Assembly: GCA_007376745.1 (NCBI GenBank)
Contig: VMGU01000025.1
Span: 1-7,912, forward strand
DNA from: Parcubacteria group bacterium Athens0714_26
GTDB taxonomy: Bacteria; Patescibacteriota; Minisyncoccia; UBA6257; 02-FULL-45-10c
DNA: 7,912 nucleotides
Reading direction: 5' to 3'
Under the pieces are notes generated by a model. The model was not told where the DNA came from and searched no databases. It worked only from the letters and a program-made list of their open reading frames with translations. Of this stretch, positions 1 through 5,079 are shown piece after piece. Made by a program: the position numbers and the translations under genes. How positions within the stretch are numbered: the first letter of the stretch is position 1; every line of letters starts with the position of its first letter.

Positions 1-339
1 GCGAAAAAAATTGTTAAAGAAGCGGCTGGCTATGCTTGTATTTATTGCGGGAAGAAGAAACCCGATGTCGCAATTCACGCCCACCATATCTATAACGAGG
101 GAGTTCATAGGGGGATGTCAGGAGATTTGGATAATTTGGTGTCCGTCTGTTTTACACATCATTGTAGCAACTGGAACGCCAAAGAGCCGAGTTTTCATAA
201 AAATCCGCAAGAAATGGCAGATTTTCTTTTAGAGAAATATCCCGAAAGAATGAAAATTTTAAAAGAAAGAAGCCGCCATGTCGTTCAAGCCGACATTTTA
301 TATTGGCAAAAAAAATGGGAAGAGTTAAAAAATTTATAA
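1..339 (+). CDS. HNH endonuclease, NinG-like, 5' end outside window
   Basis: The frame is open from base 1 and ends at TAA 337-339, so only the last 112 residues are seen. Visible are a zinc-knuckle-type CIYC at residues 13-16, the HNH core HAHH at 26-29, the DLDNL segment (Asn45) at 42-46, and a second metal cluster CFTHHC at 50-55. The Cys pairs with His-His and a central DLDN are the treble-clef HNH layout. The tail, with KNPQEMADFLLEKYP followed by LKERSR, resembles the phage HNH/NinG-type recombination nucleases. In phages such enzymes cut DNA during recombination or assist packaging; the exact substrate here is unknown. It is followed after 21 nt by another plus-strand gene, so it probably shares a transcript with the next three genes. 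Fold confidence is good, subfamily moderate. Confidence 0.82.
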   Translation, partial: AKKIVKEAAGYACIYCGKKKPDVAIHAHHIYNEGVHRGMSGDLDNLVSVCFTHHCSNWNAKEPSFHKNPQEMADFLLEKYPERMKILKERSRHVVQADILYWQKKWEELKNL

Positions 340-360
340 GGCGAAGTCCGAAATTTGAAT

Positions 361-627
361 ATGAAAAATAATGAAAAAGAATATAAACCCGACCCCCCCC
401 AATTTGGATATATTTATCTTCGGAGAACCCCTATAACTATTGACCCCATAGGAAAATTGATAAAAATTATTGAGAGTTTAATCCATTATTTTAGATATAG
501 AAACAACGAAGTAAGATTTTACGGACAAAATGCTTATCATTTATTCTTTAAATGGGATAAATTTTACAGATGTAAGTTGGGAGTTCAAAATAAAATTTTC
601 CACTGGCAAATGAAAAAATATGAATAA
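361..627 (+). CDS. Hypothetical phage protein, 88 aa
   Basis: Family not recognised. The start is set at ATG 361; an in-frame TTG at 355 gives two more residues and cannot be excluded. The protein is rich in aromatic and basic residues, with an amphipathic stretch around residues 30-45 (IGKLIKIIESLIHYFRYR) and no signal peptide or clear membrane segment. Its last codons (KKYE, stop) overlap the start of the next gene by 8 nt (ATGAATAA), which argues for translational coupling and for the frame being real. The 18 nt ending at its ATG are nearly the same as those ending at the terL ATG. There is no Shine-Dalgarno sequence. Confidence 0.6.
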   Translation: MKNNEKEYKPDPPQFGYIYLRRTPITIDPIGKLIKIIESLIHYFRYRNNEVRFYGQNAYHLFFKWDKFYRCKLGVQNKIFHWQMKKYE

Positions 628-814
628 ATTGCTTTATCATTGGTTTGATTTTTTAGAAAAAGTAGCGTATTTTTTTGGTTATGATGACAGCCACAAAAAG
701 ATACATTGGCATTGTCATTTAAGATTACAAAAACTTCATAATTACGCTCATCGCGAAAAAGGGGACATAATCTTGAAATTATATCCTCATTGTGGCGAAG
801 CGTGGGAAATATGA
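620..814 (+). CDS. Hypothetical small protein, 64 aa, His/Cys-rich centre
   Basis: Not recognised. ATG 620 overlaps the stop of the previous gene by 8 nt and its TGA (812-814) overlaps the next ATG as ATGA, so it sits in a tightly coupled three-gene set. The protein has an aromatic N-terminus (LLYHWFDFLEKVAYFFGY), a HWHCH cluster near residues 29-33, and PHCG near the C-terminus. This spacing could bind a metal but matches no zinc-finger pattern known to me. A longer open frame on the opposite strand (585-1043) was rejected because these overlaps support the plus strand. Confidence 0.55.
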   Translation: MNKLLYHWFDFLEKVAYFFGYDDSHKKIHWHCHLRLQKLHNYAHREKGDIILKLYPHCGEAWEI

Positions 815-1053
815 CCTTTGAAGAACGCAAAAACAATTTCGTGCTGGAATTAAACGCCCTCCTTAAAAAGTATAAAGTCGCATTGGGCGTAAATATCCAG
901 CCAGTAAATTGGATAGCAAAACTACTTAAAAGACAGGTTAAAGTTAATTGGAGTTTTATTGTTACGGATATGGAAATCCCAGAGATTAAGCCACAAAACA
1001 GCCCCGAAGCCCCGGAAGCCCCACAGCCAATGCAAGACAACAAGGTTGAGTAA
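811..1053 (+). CDS. Hypothetical phage protein, 80 aa, Pro/Glu-rich tail
   Basis: Not assigned to a family. ATG 811 is chosen over an upstream in-frame TTG (790) because it makes a 4-nt ATGA overlap with the preceding stop. The first 60 residues begin with a likely helix (TFEERKNNFVLELNALLKKY), followed by a more hydrophobic part. The tail from about residue 55 is low complexity, Pro/Glu/Gln-rich with repeated PEAP units, reflecting repeated AGCCCCGGA-like DNA, and is probably disordered. TAA at 1051-1053 lies about 20 nt before a hairpin terminator, so it is the last gene of the left plus-strand set. Confidence 0.6.
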   Translation: MTFEERKNNFVLELNALLKKYKVALGVNIQPVNWIAKLLKRQVKVNWSFIVTDMEIPEIKPQNSPEAPEAPQPMQDNKVE

Positions 1054-1074
1054 TTGGCTTGCCGAGAAAAACAA

Positions 1075-1100
1075 AAAACCGCCCTTCCAGGCGGCTTTTT
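1075..1100. terminator. Intrinsic terminator between convergent genes, probably bidirectional
   Basis: The stem CCGCC (1079-1083) pairs with GGCGG (1090-1094) across a 6-nt loop, flanked by A6 on the left and T5 on the right with one bulged C. It serves plus-strand genes ending at 1053 directly. Read on the minus strand the flanking A-run becomes a U-run, so it can also stop the clamp operon ending at 1112. Confidence 0.8.
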
Positions 1101-1111
1101 GAATATGCGTT

Positions 1112-1636
1112 TTACTTTTTAATGGGCATTAGCATCCCTCGTGCTTTTTGATTTTTATTGCTGGCTTCTAAAACCATCGGCTTGTCTTTTCCATAAATTT
1201 TGATTTTTACCTCCTGTTGTAAATTATTTAACTTCGCCATTATTGTTAGCAGTTCACTTAAAAACTTGCCATTAACTAAAATTTCTGCTATTGGCTTATC
1301 GCAGGGGAATATCTTTTCATAATCAGGAAACTTGCCATTGATTATCCGAGCGGTTGTAATTTTTGCCGTTTCTAAATCAGTCGTTAAAAATTCCACCTGT
1401 TCTTTGTCTAATTTTTTGATTGCTACATTCTCCATTATCGGCAAGGTTTTGCTTTTCGGTATTTTTATTTCCCGCAAACTTTTCGCTGGGACAATAAACG
1501 GCTGACATTCTTTTAGCGCTGTTGCGTCGCTTACAATAGGAAAATCCTCTGGCTTCATCCCGGATGGCGTTGTTATTTCTAAAAGACGAAAACTATCTGT
1601 TGCAACGGTTTTGTCTTTTGTAAACAATACACCCAT
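1112..1636 (-). CDS. dnaN-like: Short beta-type sliding clamp (DNA polymerase III beta-like)
   Basis: A sliding clamp encircles DNA and tethers the polymerase. Recognisable clamp motifs, numbered from ATG 1636: GVLF then VATDSFRL at 11-18 (E. coli beta has VATDGHRL in its middle domain), NGKFPDYEKIFP at 100-111 (beta: DGRFPDYRRVLP), and the C-terminal MLMPIK at 168-173 (beta: VVMPMRL). At 174 aa it is about half the length of a bacterial beta subunit (about 365 aa). It keeps roughly domain 2 plus the last half of domain 3, and the stretch between FPDY and the C-terminus is only about 65 residues. Short clamps of this type occur in phages. The ATG follows an in-frame TAA (1643-1645), beyond which clamp-like sequence continues (next entry). 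It is the last gene of the minus-strand block. Confidence 0.85.
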   Translation of the reverse strand: MGVLFTKDKTVATDSFRLLEITTPSGMKPEDFPIVSDATALKECQPFIVPAKSLREIKIPKSKTLPIMENVAIKKLDKEQVEFLTTDLETAKITTARIINGKFPDYEKIFPCDKPIAEILVNGKFLSELLTIMAKLNNLQQEVKIKIYGKDKPMVLEASNKNQKARGMLMPIKK

Positions 1637-1642
1637 TATTTC

Positions 1643-1738
1643 TTAATTAGACGAATTTTTAGCAACGATTTTCGCCACCTCAAAATTTAAGGAATTATAT
1701 AACATATTTTTGAAAAGCGAACTTATTAGTTCATTCAC
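1643..1738 (-). pseudogene. Clamp N-terminal extension cut off by in-frame TAA
   Basis: In the same frame as the clamp, upstream of the TAA at 1643-1645, the sequence reads from ATG 1703-1705 (or GTG 1736-1738) and includes LNFEVAKIVAKNSSN. It then meets the stop and resumes as EIMGVLFTK. An AKIV-type helix about 10 residues before GVLF is what the start of a clamp domain looks like. The reading is therefore either a nonsense mutation (for example CAA to TAA), a readthrough site, or a sequencing error, with the visible protein made by reinitiation at 1636. GTG 1738 lies 11 nt after the stop of the preceding membrane-protein gene, as expected for an operon member. Confidence 0.6.
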
Positions 1739-1749
1739 TTTTCGTTAAT

Positions 1750-1899
1750 TTATTTAAAAGGAAATGGCGGCGGCATACAAAGCAACCTATCAGGACACCA
1801 ATTCGCAGTTATAAACCCCGACCCCACCGCAATATTCAGCAAGACCAGCGACCCCATTATAATTAAGACCATACATAAAATATAAGTTAATGTGTTCAT
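1750..1899 (-). CDS. Small single-pass membrane protein, 49 aa
   Basis: This short frame runs from ATG 1897-1899 to TAA 1750-1752. Residues 6-28 (YILCMVLIIMGSLVLLNIAV and onward) form one hydrophobic helix, followed by a short polar tail with two Cys and a proline cluster (MPPPFP). Its ATG overlaps the TGA of the upstream gene as ATGA, strong support for a real coupled gene. It may sit in the inner membrane with a short C-terminal tail. Function is unknown; small membrane proteins of this kind are common in phage early regions, but no family is recognised. The clamp reading frame starts immediately downstream. Confidence 0.65.
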   Translation of the reverse strand: MNTLTYILCMVLIIMGSLVLLNIAVGSGFITANWCPDRLLCMPPPFPFK

Positions 1900-2252
1900 A
1901 AATTATTTTTCTCTCTTAAAAACGCCTGATAATCAACCAAGGGCAATTTTTGATGGAGATGATTAAACGCTTCTTCAAGGGTAATATCTTTTTCTACATA
2001 ATCCATTGCTTCGCGAGGAAGCCATACCAATTCTTTTTCTAACGATTGATAAGTAAGATTATGTTTTTTAGCAATTCTACCGATTGTTAATTGAATTTCG
2101 CGCCACCTTGTATTTTCTAAACAATCAGGAAACCATTTTGAATTTATAATTTCTAATTGAATTTCGCACTCTTTAATTGCTTCTAACATATTTTTACTAC
2201 ATTGCTTATATCCAAATTTTGGACTTTCGCATTGCAGCGTAAATTTTCGCAC
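1896..2252 (-). CDS. Hypothetical protein, 118 aa, mostly helical
   Basis: Not recognised. The first possible start is GTG 2250-2252; an internal ATG (2190-2188 region, giving MLEAIKECEIQLEI) is an alternative, and no Shine-Dalgarno sequence decides between them. The N-terminal codons fall in one copy of a three-copy DNA repeat, which slightly favours the internal start. The centre has a possible helix-turn-helix-like stretch (TIGRIAKKHNLTYQSLEKEL, residues about 56-75), so DNA binding is conceivable but unproven. The C-terminus is acidic then hydrophobic. Its TGA overlaps the ATG of the 49-aa membrane protein, so it leads an operon of this gene, the membrane protein and the clamp. Confidence 0.6.
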   Translation of the reverse strand: MRKFTLQCESPKFGYKQCSKNMLEAIKECEIQLEIINSKWFPDCLENTRWREIQLTIGRIAKKHNLTYQSLEKELVWLPREAMDYVEKDITLEEAFNHLHQKLPLVDYQAFLREKNNL

Positions 2253-2351
2253 CTTTATTATTGCTAATTTTGAAACCTGCCTCGCAGCGTAATTTTGCTA
2301 TGTTGAGAGATTTTGCCCTTCGCTATCAGATTTGCCTTGCAGCGTAATTTT
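2234..2351. repeat. Three direct repeats of GCAGCGTAATTTT
   Basis: Copies start at 2234 (with one extra A), 2284 and 2339, that is 50 and 55 bp apart, about five helical turns each. On the minus strand the shared core extends to AAAATTACGCTGC(A/G)AGGCA for the outer two copies. They occupy the region just upstream of and into the 118-aa gene, where a promoter or operator would be expected. No consensus promoter was found here. Confidence 0.7.
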
Positions 2352-2389
2352 ATCCCGCCCGGCGACTTCCTTTAATACTTTAAAAATAA

Positions 2390-2425
2390 AAAAAATCGCC
2401 ATTGTGGATTAAATGACGATTTTTT
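2390..2425 (-). terminator. Hairpin terminator after the 99-aa/85-aa gene pair
   Basis: AAAAATCG (2391-2398) pairs with CGATTTTT (2417-2424), a C/A mismatch follows, then CATT/AATG (2400-2403 with 2412-2415) closes an 8-nt loop. Read on the minus strand it ends in a long T-rich run (2381-2397), right for stopping transcripts that end at 2467. It may also work on the plus strand. Confidence 0.72.
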
Positions 2426-2466
2426 ATGATGACCGAGCCAAGCCCGGTGATGATAAAAAACGATAT

Positions 2467-2724
2467 TTATATAGCTTCAAGGATAGCTCCTGCCTTCGTG
2501 ATAATTAGTATTGTTTTGCCCATTTCAATATGCATTATATTGGCTTTTTCTTTTGCTTCTGCCATTGTGTAAGCGGAAGTAAAATGTATTTTTTGCCCGT
2601 CTTCCATAAATATCATTTCATACATCCCGCCCCGCCTTTCAATCTCTTTTTTAATTCCGATAGCGTTCCGCCTGATTATCTGATTATCTGACTGTAGTAA
2701 TTCAATAAATGTTATGTTATTCAT
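2467..2724 (-). CDS. Hypothetical protein, 85 aa
   Basis: Not recognised. ATG 2722-2724 overlaps the stop of the 99-aa gene by 8 nt (ATGAATAA), so it is probably translated by coupling. An N-terminal helical, charged part (FIELLQSDNQIIRRNAIGIKK) leads to a basic RRGGMYEMIFMEDGQ segment and a C-terminal half with short beta-like segments (EMIFMED, KIHFTSAYT, KTILIITKAG) around a helix (MAEAKEKANIMH), resembling a small alpha/beta fold. An internal ATG at residue 34 (MYEMIF) is a possible shorter start. It ends about 40 nt before the terminator hairpin and is the last gene of its transcript. Confidence 0.6.
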   Translation of the reverse strand: MNNITFIELLQSDNQIIRRNAIGIKKEIERRGGMYEMIFMEDGQKIHFTSAYTMAEAKEKANIMHIEMGKTILIITKAGAILEAI

Positions 2725-3016
2725 ATTTTTTTACGGCAATAATAGAATTGCCGCAACTATTGGAAATTTCAAGACCTTTAAATGTTTCGTCTTCATATGG
2801 TGTGAAATAATCCCTGCTTGACAAAACAAGCCATAGCCCCTGTATTCCCAGCGTATTTTTTTTATGTTCTTCAGATAAAACGGCTTTTTTAAATTCAGCA
2901 TTCTGCTCGTAAGCAATGCAATCAATACCGCCATCAAAACTGCTTTTTACTTTTAAATAAATATTATCATTGTCTTTGATAAATTTTTTGACCGTTGTAA
3001 GCGTGATTTTATTCAT
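2717..3016 (-). CDS. Conserved-looking phage hypothetical protein, 99 aa
   Basis: The pattern ITLTTVKKFIK at the start, KSSFDG at 24-29, NTLGIQGLW at 54-62 and SSRDYFTPYEDE at 66-77, ending in an ISNSCGNSIIAV segment, resembles a family of uncharacterised phage and mobile-element proteins I have seen; I know no function for it. No membrane segment or catalytic motif is visible. ATG 3014-3016 lies about 20 nt after the predicted start of transcription from the TATAAT at 3043-3048. The stop is buried in the start of the 85-aa gene, so the two form a coupled pair. Confidence 0.72.
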   Translation of the reverse strand: MNKITLTTVKKFIKDNDNIYLKVKSSFDGGIDCIAYEQNAEFKKAVLSEEHKKNTLGIQGLWLVLSSRDYFTPYEDETFKGLEISNSCGNSIIAVKKYE

Positions 3017-3042
3017 TTGTAAATGAGCAATCCACGACTCAT

Positions 3043-3062
3043 ATTATAGCGGAATACTCCGC
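3043..3062 (-). promoter_or_regulatory. Promoter -10 with palindromic operator-like site
   Basis: A perfect minus-strand TATAAT (3043-3048) directly abuts the inverted repeat GCGGA-GTAT-TCCGC (3049-3062). There is no good -35 at 16-19 bp, so an activator or the palindrome-binding protein may matter. It would drive the 99-aa/85-aa pair. A second small inverted repeat, ATGAG-N10-CTCAT, lies in the leader (3023-3042). Confidence 0.55.
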
Positions 3063-3074
3063 CCATCACGCCAG

Positions 3075-3106
3075 CCCTCCCGGAGAGAGCCAGCGAGGAT
3101 GGAGGG
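3075..3106 (-). repeat. Intergenic hairpin, copy 1
   Basis: CCCTCC (3075-3080) pairs with GGAGGG (3101-3106) around a 20-nt loop, one base after the stop of the 60-aa gene. It is related to copy 2 at 3597-3625, sharing CTCTCCGGG and the flanking CTGGCG/CTTGCG. The stem changes T-A to G-C in a compensated way. There is no U-run, so it is not a normal terminator. Confidence 0.6.
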
Positions 3107-3107
3107 A

Positions 3108-3290
3108 CTAATTCAATATTTCGTAAGTGTTAGCAAAATGACGGCAAGCGGTTATAATATCTTTAGTGGAAACTTCGGCAAGGGTTTTGACATCTTCGTA
3201 AAGCGAAAAAGTGCGAATAAAATCTAACAGCGTAATTTCATCTAATATTTTTATTTCTTTTTTTGCTTTTTTCATTTTTTTATTAACCAC
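3108..3290 (-). CDS. Hypothetical small protein, 55-60 aa
   Basis: Not recognised. The frame can start at GTG 3288-3290 or ATG 3273-3275 (giving MKKAKKEIKILDE); the ATG is more likely, and neither has a Shine-Dalgarno. The N-terminus is lysine-rich, followed by acidic and hydrophobic helices (EITLLDFIRTFSLYEDV, then TKDIITACRHFANTYEIL). This could be a small regulatory or anti-host protein, but nothing specifies the role. It is 20 nt downstream of the 75-aa gene and is followed at once by the intergenic hairpin. Confidence 0.5.
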   Translation of the reverse strand: MVNKKMKKAKKEIKILDEITLLDFIRTFSLYEDVKTLAEVSTKDIITACRHFANTYEILN

Positions 3291-3310
3291 TTTATTTTTT
3301 CAGCGATTGA

Positions 3311-3538
3311 TTATAATTGTTGCTTTAAAAACTTTAAATATTCTGCTTCTTCGGTTGTAAGTTTCAATTTATAAGTTTTTTGATTATTAAACGCCATTAA
3401 ATACGGAATATCAATATTAAAATACTTATGCGGTAGATATTTTAATCTTATATCTTTATTTTTTGCGGCGTTCGTAAGTGCTTCTTTAATCCGCCAGCCA
3501 TTGTAGATATAAGAGGTTAGGACTCTATTTTTAATCAT
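3311..3538 (-). CDS. Hypothetical small protein, 75 aa
   Basis: Not recognised. ATG 3536-3538 follows an A-run with no Shine-Dalgarno. The protein is basic and Tyr/Leu-rich, with a possible helix-turn segment at residues 10-30 (YIYNGWRIKEALTNAAKNKDI) and a C-terminal helix (TTEEAEYLKFLKQQL). The 11-nt leader element ATAAGCAAGCA just upstream also occurs before the 83-aa gene. It probably forms a transcript with the next small gene. Confidence 0.55.
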   Translation of the reverse strand: MIKNRVLTSYIYNGWRIKEALTNAAKNKDIRLKYLPHKYFNIDIPYLMAFNNQKTYKLKLTTEEAEYLKFLKQQL

Positions 3539-3596
3539 TTTTTTTGCGTGCTTGCTTATGTATTGACAAGCCCGCTAATTAAACCCTCCCGCAAGC

Positions 3597-3625
3597 CCCG
3601 CCCGGAGAGCAAGGCAAGCGGCGGG
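3597..3625 (-). repeat. Intergenic hairpin, copy 2
   Basis: CCCGCC (3597-3602) pairs with GGCGGG (3620-3625) around a 17-nt loop, two bases after the TGA of the 83-aa gene. It matches copy 1 (3075-3106) in position, stem length and the CTCTCCGGG core, with a compensated base-pair change. No U-run follows. Confidence 0.6.
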
Positions 3626-3627
3626 AT

Positions 3628-3879
3628 TCAATTGATGACAAATTGTATTGCTTCATCCCTGTTTTTTTTATGAAACGCGCCAACCATTAAAATTGACGGC
3701 ATAAATCCAAAACTCTTATAGCAATATTCTCTTACATCTCCGATAGTTTTTAAATGCTTATTTTTTTTAATTGCCTGTTTCATATCATCAAACTCATAGT
3801 AAAATTCATTTAACGCTTGCCAATAGTTAAAATCGGTTTTATAAAACTTGCTTATTTTATTATATACTTTTTTATCCAT
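3628..3879 (-). CDS. Hypothetical protein, 83 aa
   Basis: Not recognised. ATG 3877-3879 has an A-rich leader containing ATAAGCAAGCA. The sequence is strongly aromatic and charged: FYKTDFNYWQALNEFYYEFDD at residues 12-32, then a basic stretch (KQAIKKNKHLKTIGD) and a more hydrophobic C-terminal part (GFMPSILMVGAFHKK). It looks like a compact helical protein without a signal peptide. It has its own promoter, overlapped by a perfect 14-bp inverted repeat (3941-3975), so it may be separately repressed or autoregulated. Confidence 0.55.
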   Translation of the reverse strand: MDKKVYNKISKFYKTDFNYWQALNEFYYEFDDMKQAIKKNKHLKTIGDVREYCYKSFGFMPSILMVGAFHKKNRDEAIQFVIN

Positions 3880-3935
3880 TTTTTATTTGCTTGCTTATTT
3901 TATTCGCCAAGCAATTATTAACTTTTTTAATGTTC

Positions 3936-3964
3936 TTATTATTGCTATATATTGCAATGGTCAA
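3936..3964 (-). promoter_or_regulatory. Promoter of the 83-aa gene
   Basis: On the minus strand TTGACC (3959-3964), 17 bp, TAATAA (3936-3941), with AGTTAATAA in the leader. The promoter of the 101-aa gene upstream has the same spacing and the same AGTTAATAA leader element. The -10 match is weak on its own; the parallel with the other promoter supports it. Confidence 0.5.
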
Positions 3965-3975
3965 TATATAGCAAT
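3941..3975. repeat. Perfect 14-bp inverted repeat, operator candidate
   Basis: ATTGCTATATATTG (3941-3954) and CAATATATAGCAAT (3962-3975) are exact inverted copies with a 7-bp spacer. The element covers the -35 and the spacer of the promoter for the 83-aa gene and lies 9 bp after the stop of the 101-aa gene. The position fits a dimeric repressor site; a transcript hairpin between the two genes is the alternative. Confidence 0.72.
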
Positions 3976-3984
3976 ATAAAAATA

Positions 3985-4290
3985 TTAAATTAAAACTTCT
4001 TTTTCGTTTACTTCTGAAATTGTAATCCAGTCCTGCTGAAACCACCATCCAGAATCATGCGATATATCTTTATTTTTAAAACAATATATCCAACCCACTT
4101 GACGCGCTTTTCCGTCTTTATCATCGACAAATATTTTAACTTTTTTATGTCCTGAATATTCGTTTGAAAGAAATGTTTTTACTTGTTCAAGGGTTTTAAA
4201 AAGTTTTTCTTCTTTATCAAAACTTTGCCAGTTATCATCTTTTTCAAATCCCTTTGCTGTCCGGTTAATTGTAATTTTAAAATAATTCAT
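3985..4290 (-). CDS. Conserved-looking phage hypothetical protein, 101 aa
   Basis: First gene of the leftward block, 42 nt downstream of its promoter's -10. Features are an N-terminal beta-like start (YFKITINRTAKGFEK), a helix (LFKTLEQVKTFLSNEY), a second strand (KKVKIFVDDKDGK), then VGWIYCFKNKDISHDSGWW and QQDWITISEV, rich in Trp. This arrangement resembles uncharacterised phage proteins I have seen, but no function is known to me. No membrane segment or catalytic motif is seen. Being the first gene from the strong promoter suggests early expression. Confidence 0.7.
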   Translation of the reverse strand: MNYFKITINRTAKGFEKDDNWQSFDKEEKLFKTLEQVKTFLSNEYSGHKKVKIFVDDKDGKARQVGWIYCFKNKDISHDSGWWFQQDWITISEVNEKEVLI

Positions 4291-4331
4291 TTTTTAAACT
4301 TGCCATTGCCAAGTTATTAACTTTCATTACA

Positions 4332-4360
4332 ATCTTATATCATATCCATTTTCTTGTCAA
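4332..4360 (-). promoter_or_regulatory. Strong leftward promoter
   Basis: On the minus strand a perfect TTGACA (4355-4360), 17-bp spacer, TAAGAT (4332-4337). An alternative TATAAG with upstream TG sits 2 bp closer. The leader to ATG 4290 is about 35 nt and holds the direct repeat TTGCCA-TTGCCA and a near-palindrome (around 4298-4314) that could be a regulatory site. Confidence 0.72.
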
Positions 4361-4768
4361 GCGTTTTTTGACCCCCCAAAAGCCCCGATAAATACAAGCC
4401 AAAAAGCAGCATAAAAAAGTTATCCCCAGCCCTATATATTTTACATCCAAATTTTGAACATTGCGGCGCGCCCGCTTGACTTATGACAACCCGCGAATAT
4501 CAAAAAAACGAATACAGCCGACGCTGCCATAAATTCAAAAACTAAAACCCGCGCCCCGCCCTTATAAACAAAAGTAATCAATAATTATATAAGAGATAAA
4601 AAAATAAACGAATCCGGCCCCGGACGGTTGTTCAAAACCCCGCCCCGCCCCCTTAAAAACAACATAGAAGAGATAAATAAAAACAAAAAAAACCGCCCCC
4701 TGATAATTCATACCATAGAATACAAAGAGAATATAATAGTATATGTAAAATATACCTGCGCTTAATTC

Positions 4769-4816
4769 AGCAAAGGATATAGTAGAGGATTCAGTAAAGG
4801 ATATGGTAAAGGATAT
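4769..4816 (+). repeat. Four 12-bp tandem repeats (iteron-like)
   Basis: The units are AGCAAAGGATAT, AGTAGAGGATTC, AGTAAAGGATAT and GGTAAAGGATAT, directly adjacent; pairs 1-2 and 3-4 make a 24-bp duplication with three differences. Read in frame they give a (S/G)(K/R)G(Y/F) repeat, but a TAA lies 3 nt before and no start codon exists, so a DNA-level role is more likely. Confidence 0.75.
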
Positions 4817-4891
4817 ATAACCTCAACCCAACAAATAAAATCAAAAAGAAACCCCGCCCCTTATCACAAGGAATCTATGCATCAATAGCCC

Positions 4892-4944
4892 AAAACCTTT
4901 CAAAACCCCCAAAACAAGCGAAAAACAACCTAAAACCCCAAAAA
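4892..4944. other. Phased A-tracts, predicted bent DNA
   Basis: Six A4-A5 tracts centred near 4893, 4903, 4912, 4923, 4933 and 4942 recur at about one helical turn, separated by C-rich steps. Such phasing bends DNA intrinsically. It lies between the 12-bp repeats and the palindrome at 4953. Confidence 0.65.
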
Positions 4945-4952
4945 GCGATACA

Positions 4953-4966
4953 CCTCTTCCAAGAGG
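4953..4966. repeat. Palindrome at the GC-skew switch
   Basis: CCTCTT (4953-4958) and AAGAGG (4961-4966) are inverted copies with a 2-bp centre. The strand bias flips from pyrimidine/C-rich to purine/G-rich exactly here. Confidence 0.6.
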
Positions 4967-5079
4967 GGAGTGGAGAGCCGGAAGATAGTATATGACAGAA
5001 AATGAATGTTTTCCGACAGATACTTAACCTTAAAAGCGAGGGAGGGGTATGGGGGCAGGCGTTCGCCAAGTGTAAATAC

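Noticed and set aside
585..1043. 152-aa open frame on the minus strand
   Set aside because: Antisense to three plus-strand genes linked by 8-nt and 4-nt stop/start overlaps; Cys/Leu/Phe-rich shadow composition without a recognisable motif.
2234..2351. CRISPR-like repeats
   Set aside because: Only three 13-bp copies with unequal spacing and no dyad typical of CRISPR repeats.
2731..2937. 68-aa minus-strand frame
   Set aside because: Lies in another frame inside the 99-aa conserved-looking gene.
4467..4474. GGCGCGCC palindrome
   Set aside because: An isolated 8-bp GC-rich palindrome in AT-rich DNA; nothing links it to a function.
4815..4992. About 60-codon plus-strand frame with protein-like tail (AIHLFQEGSGEPEDS)
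   Set aside because: No ATG, GTG or TTG start in frame and a stop just upstream; could be a relic, but not supportable as a gene.
5040..5059. G-quadruplex candidate (G3-A-G4-TAT-G5-CA-G2)
   Set aside because: Only three runs of three or more G; the fourth is GG, so a stable quadruplex is doubtful.
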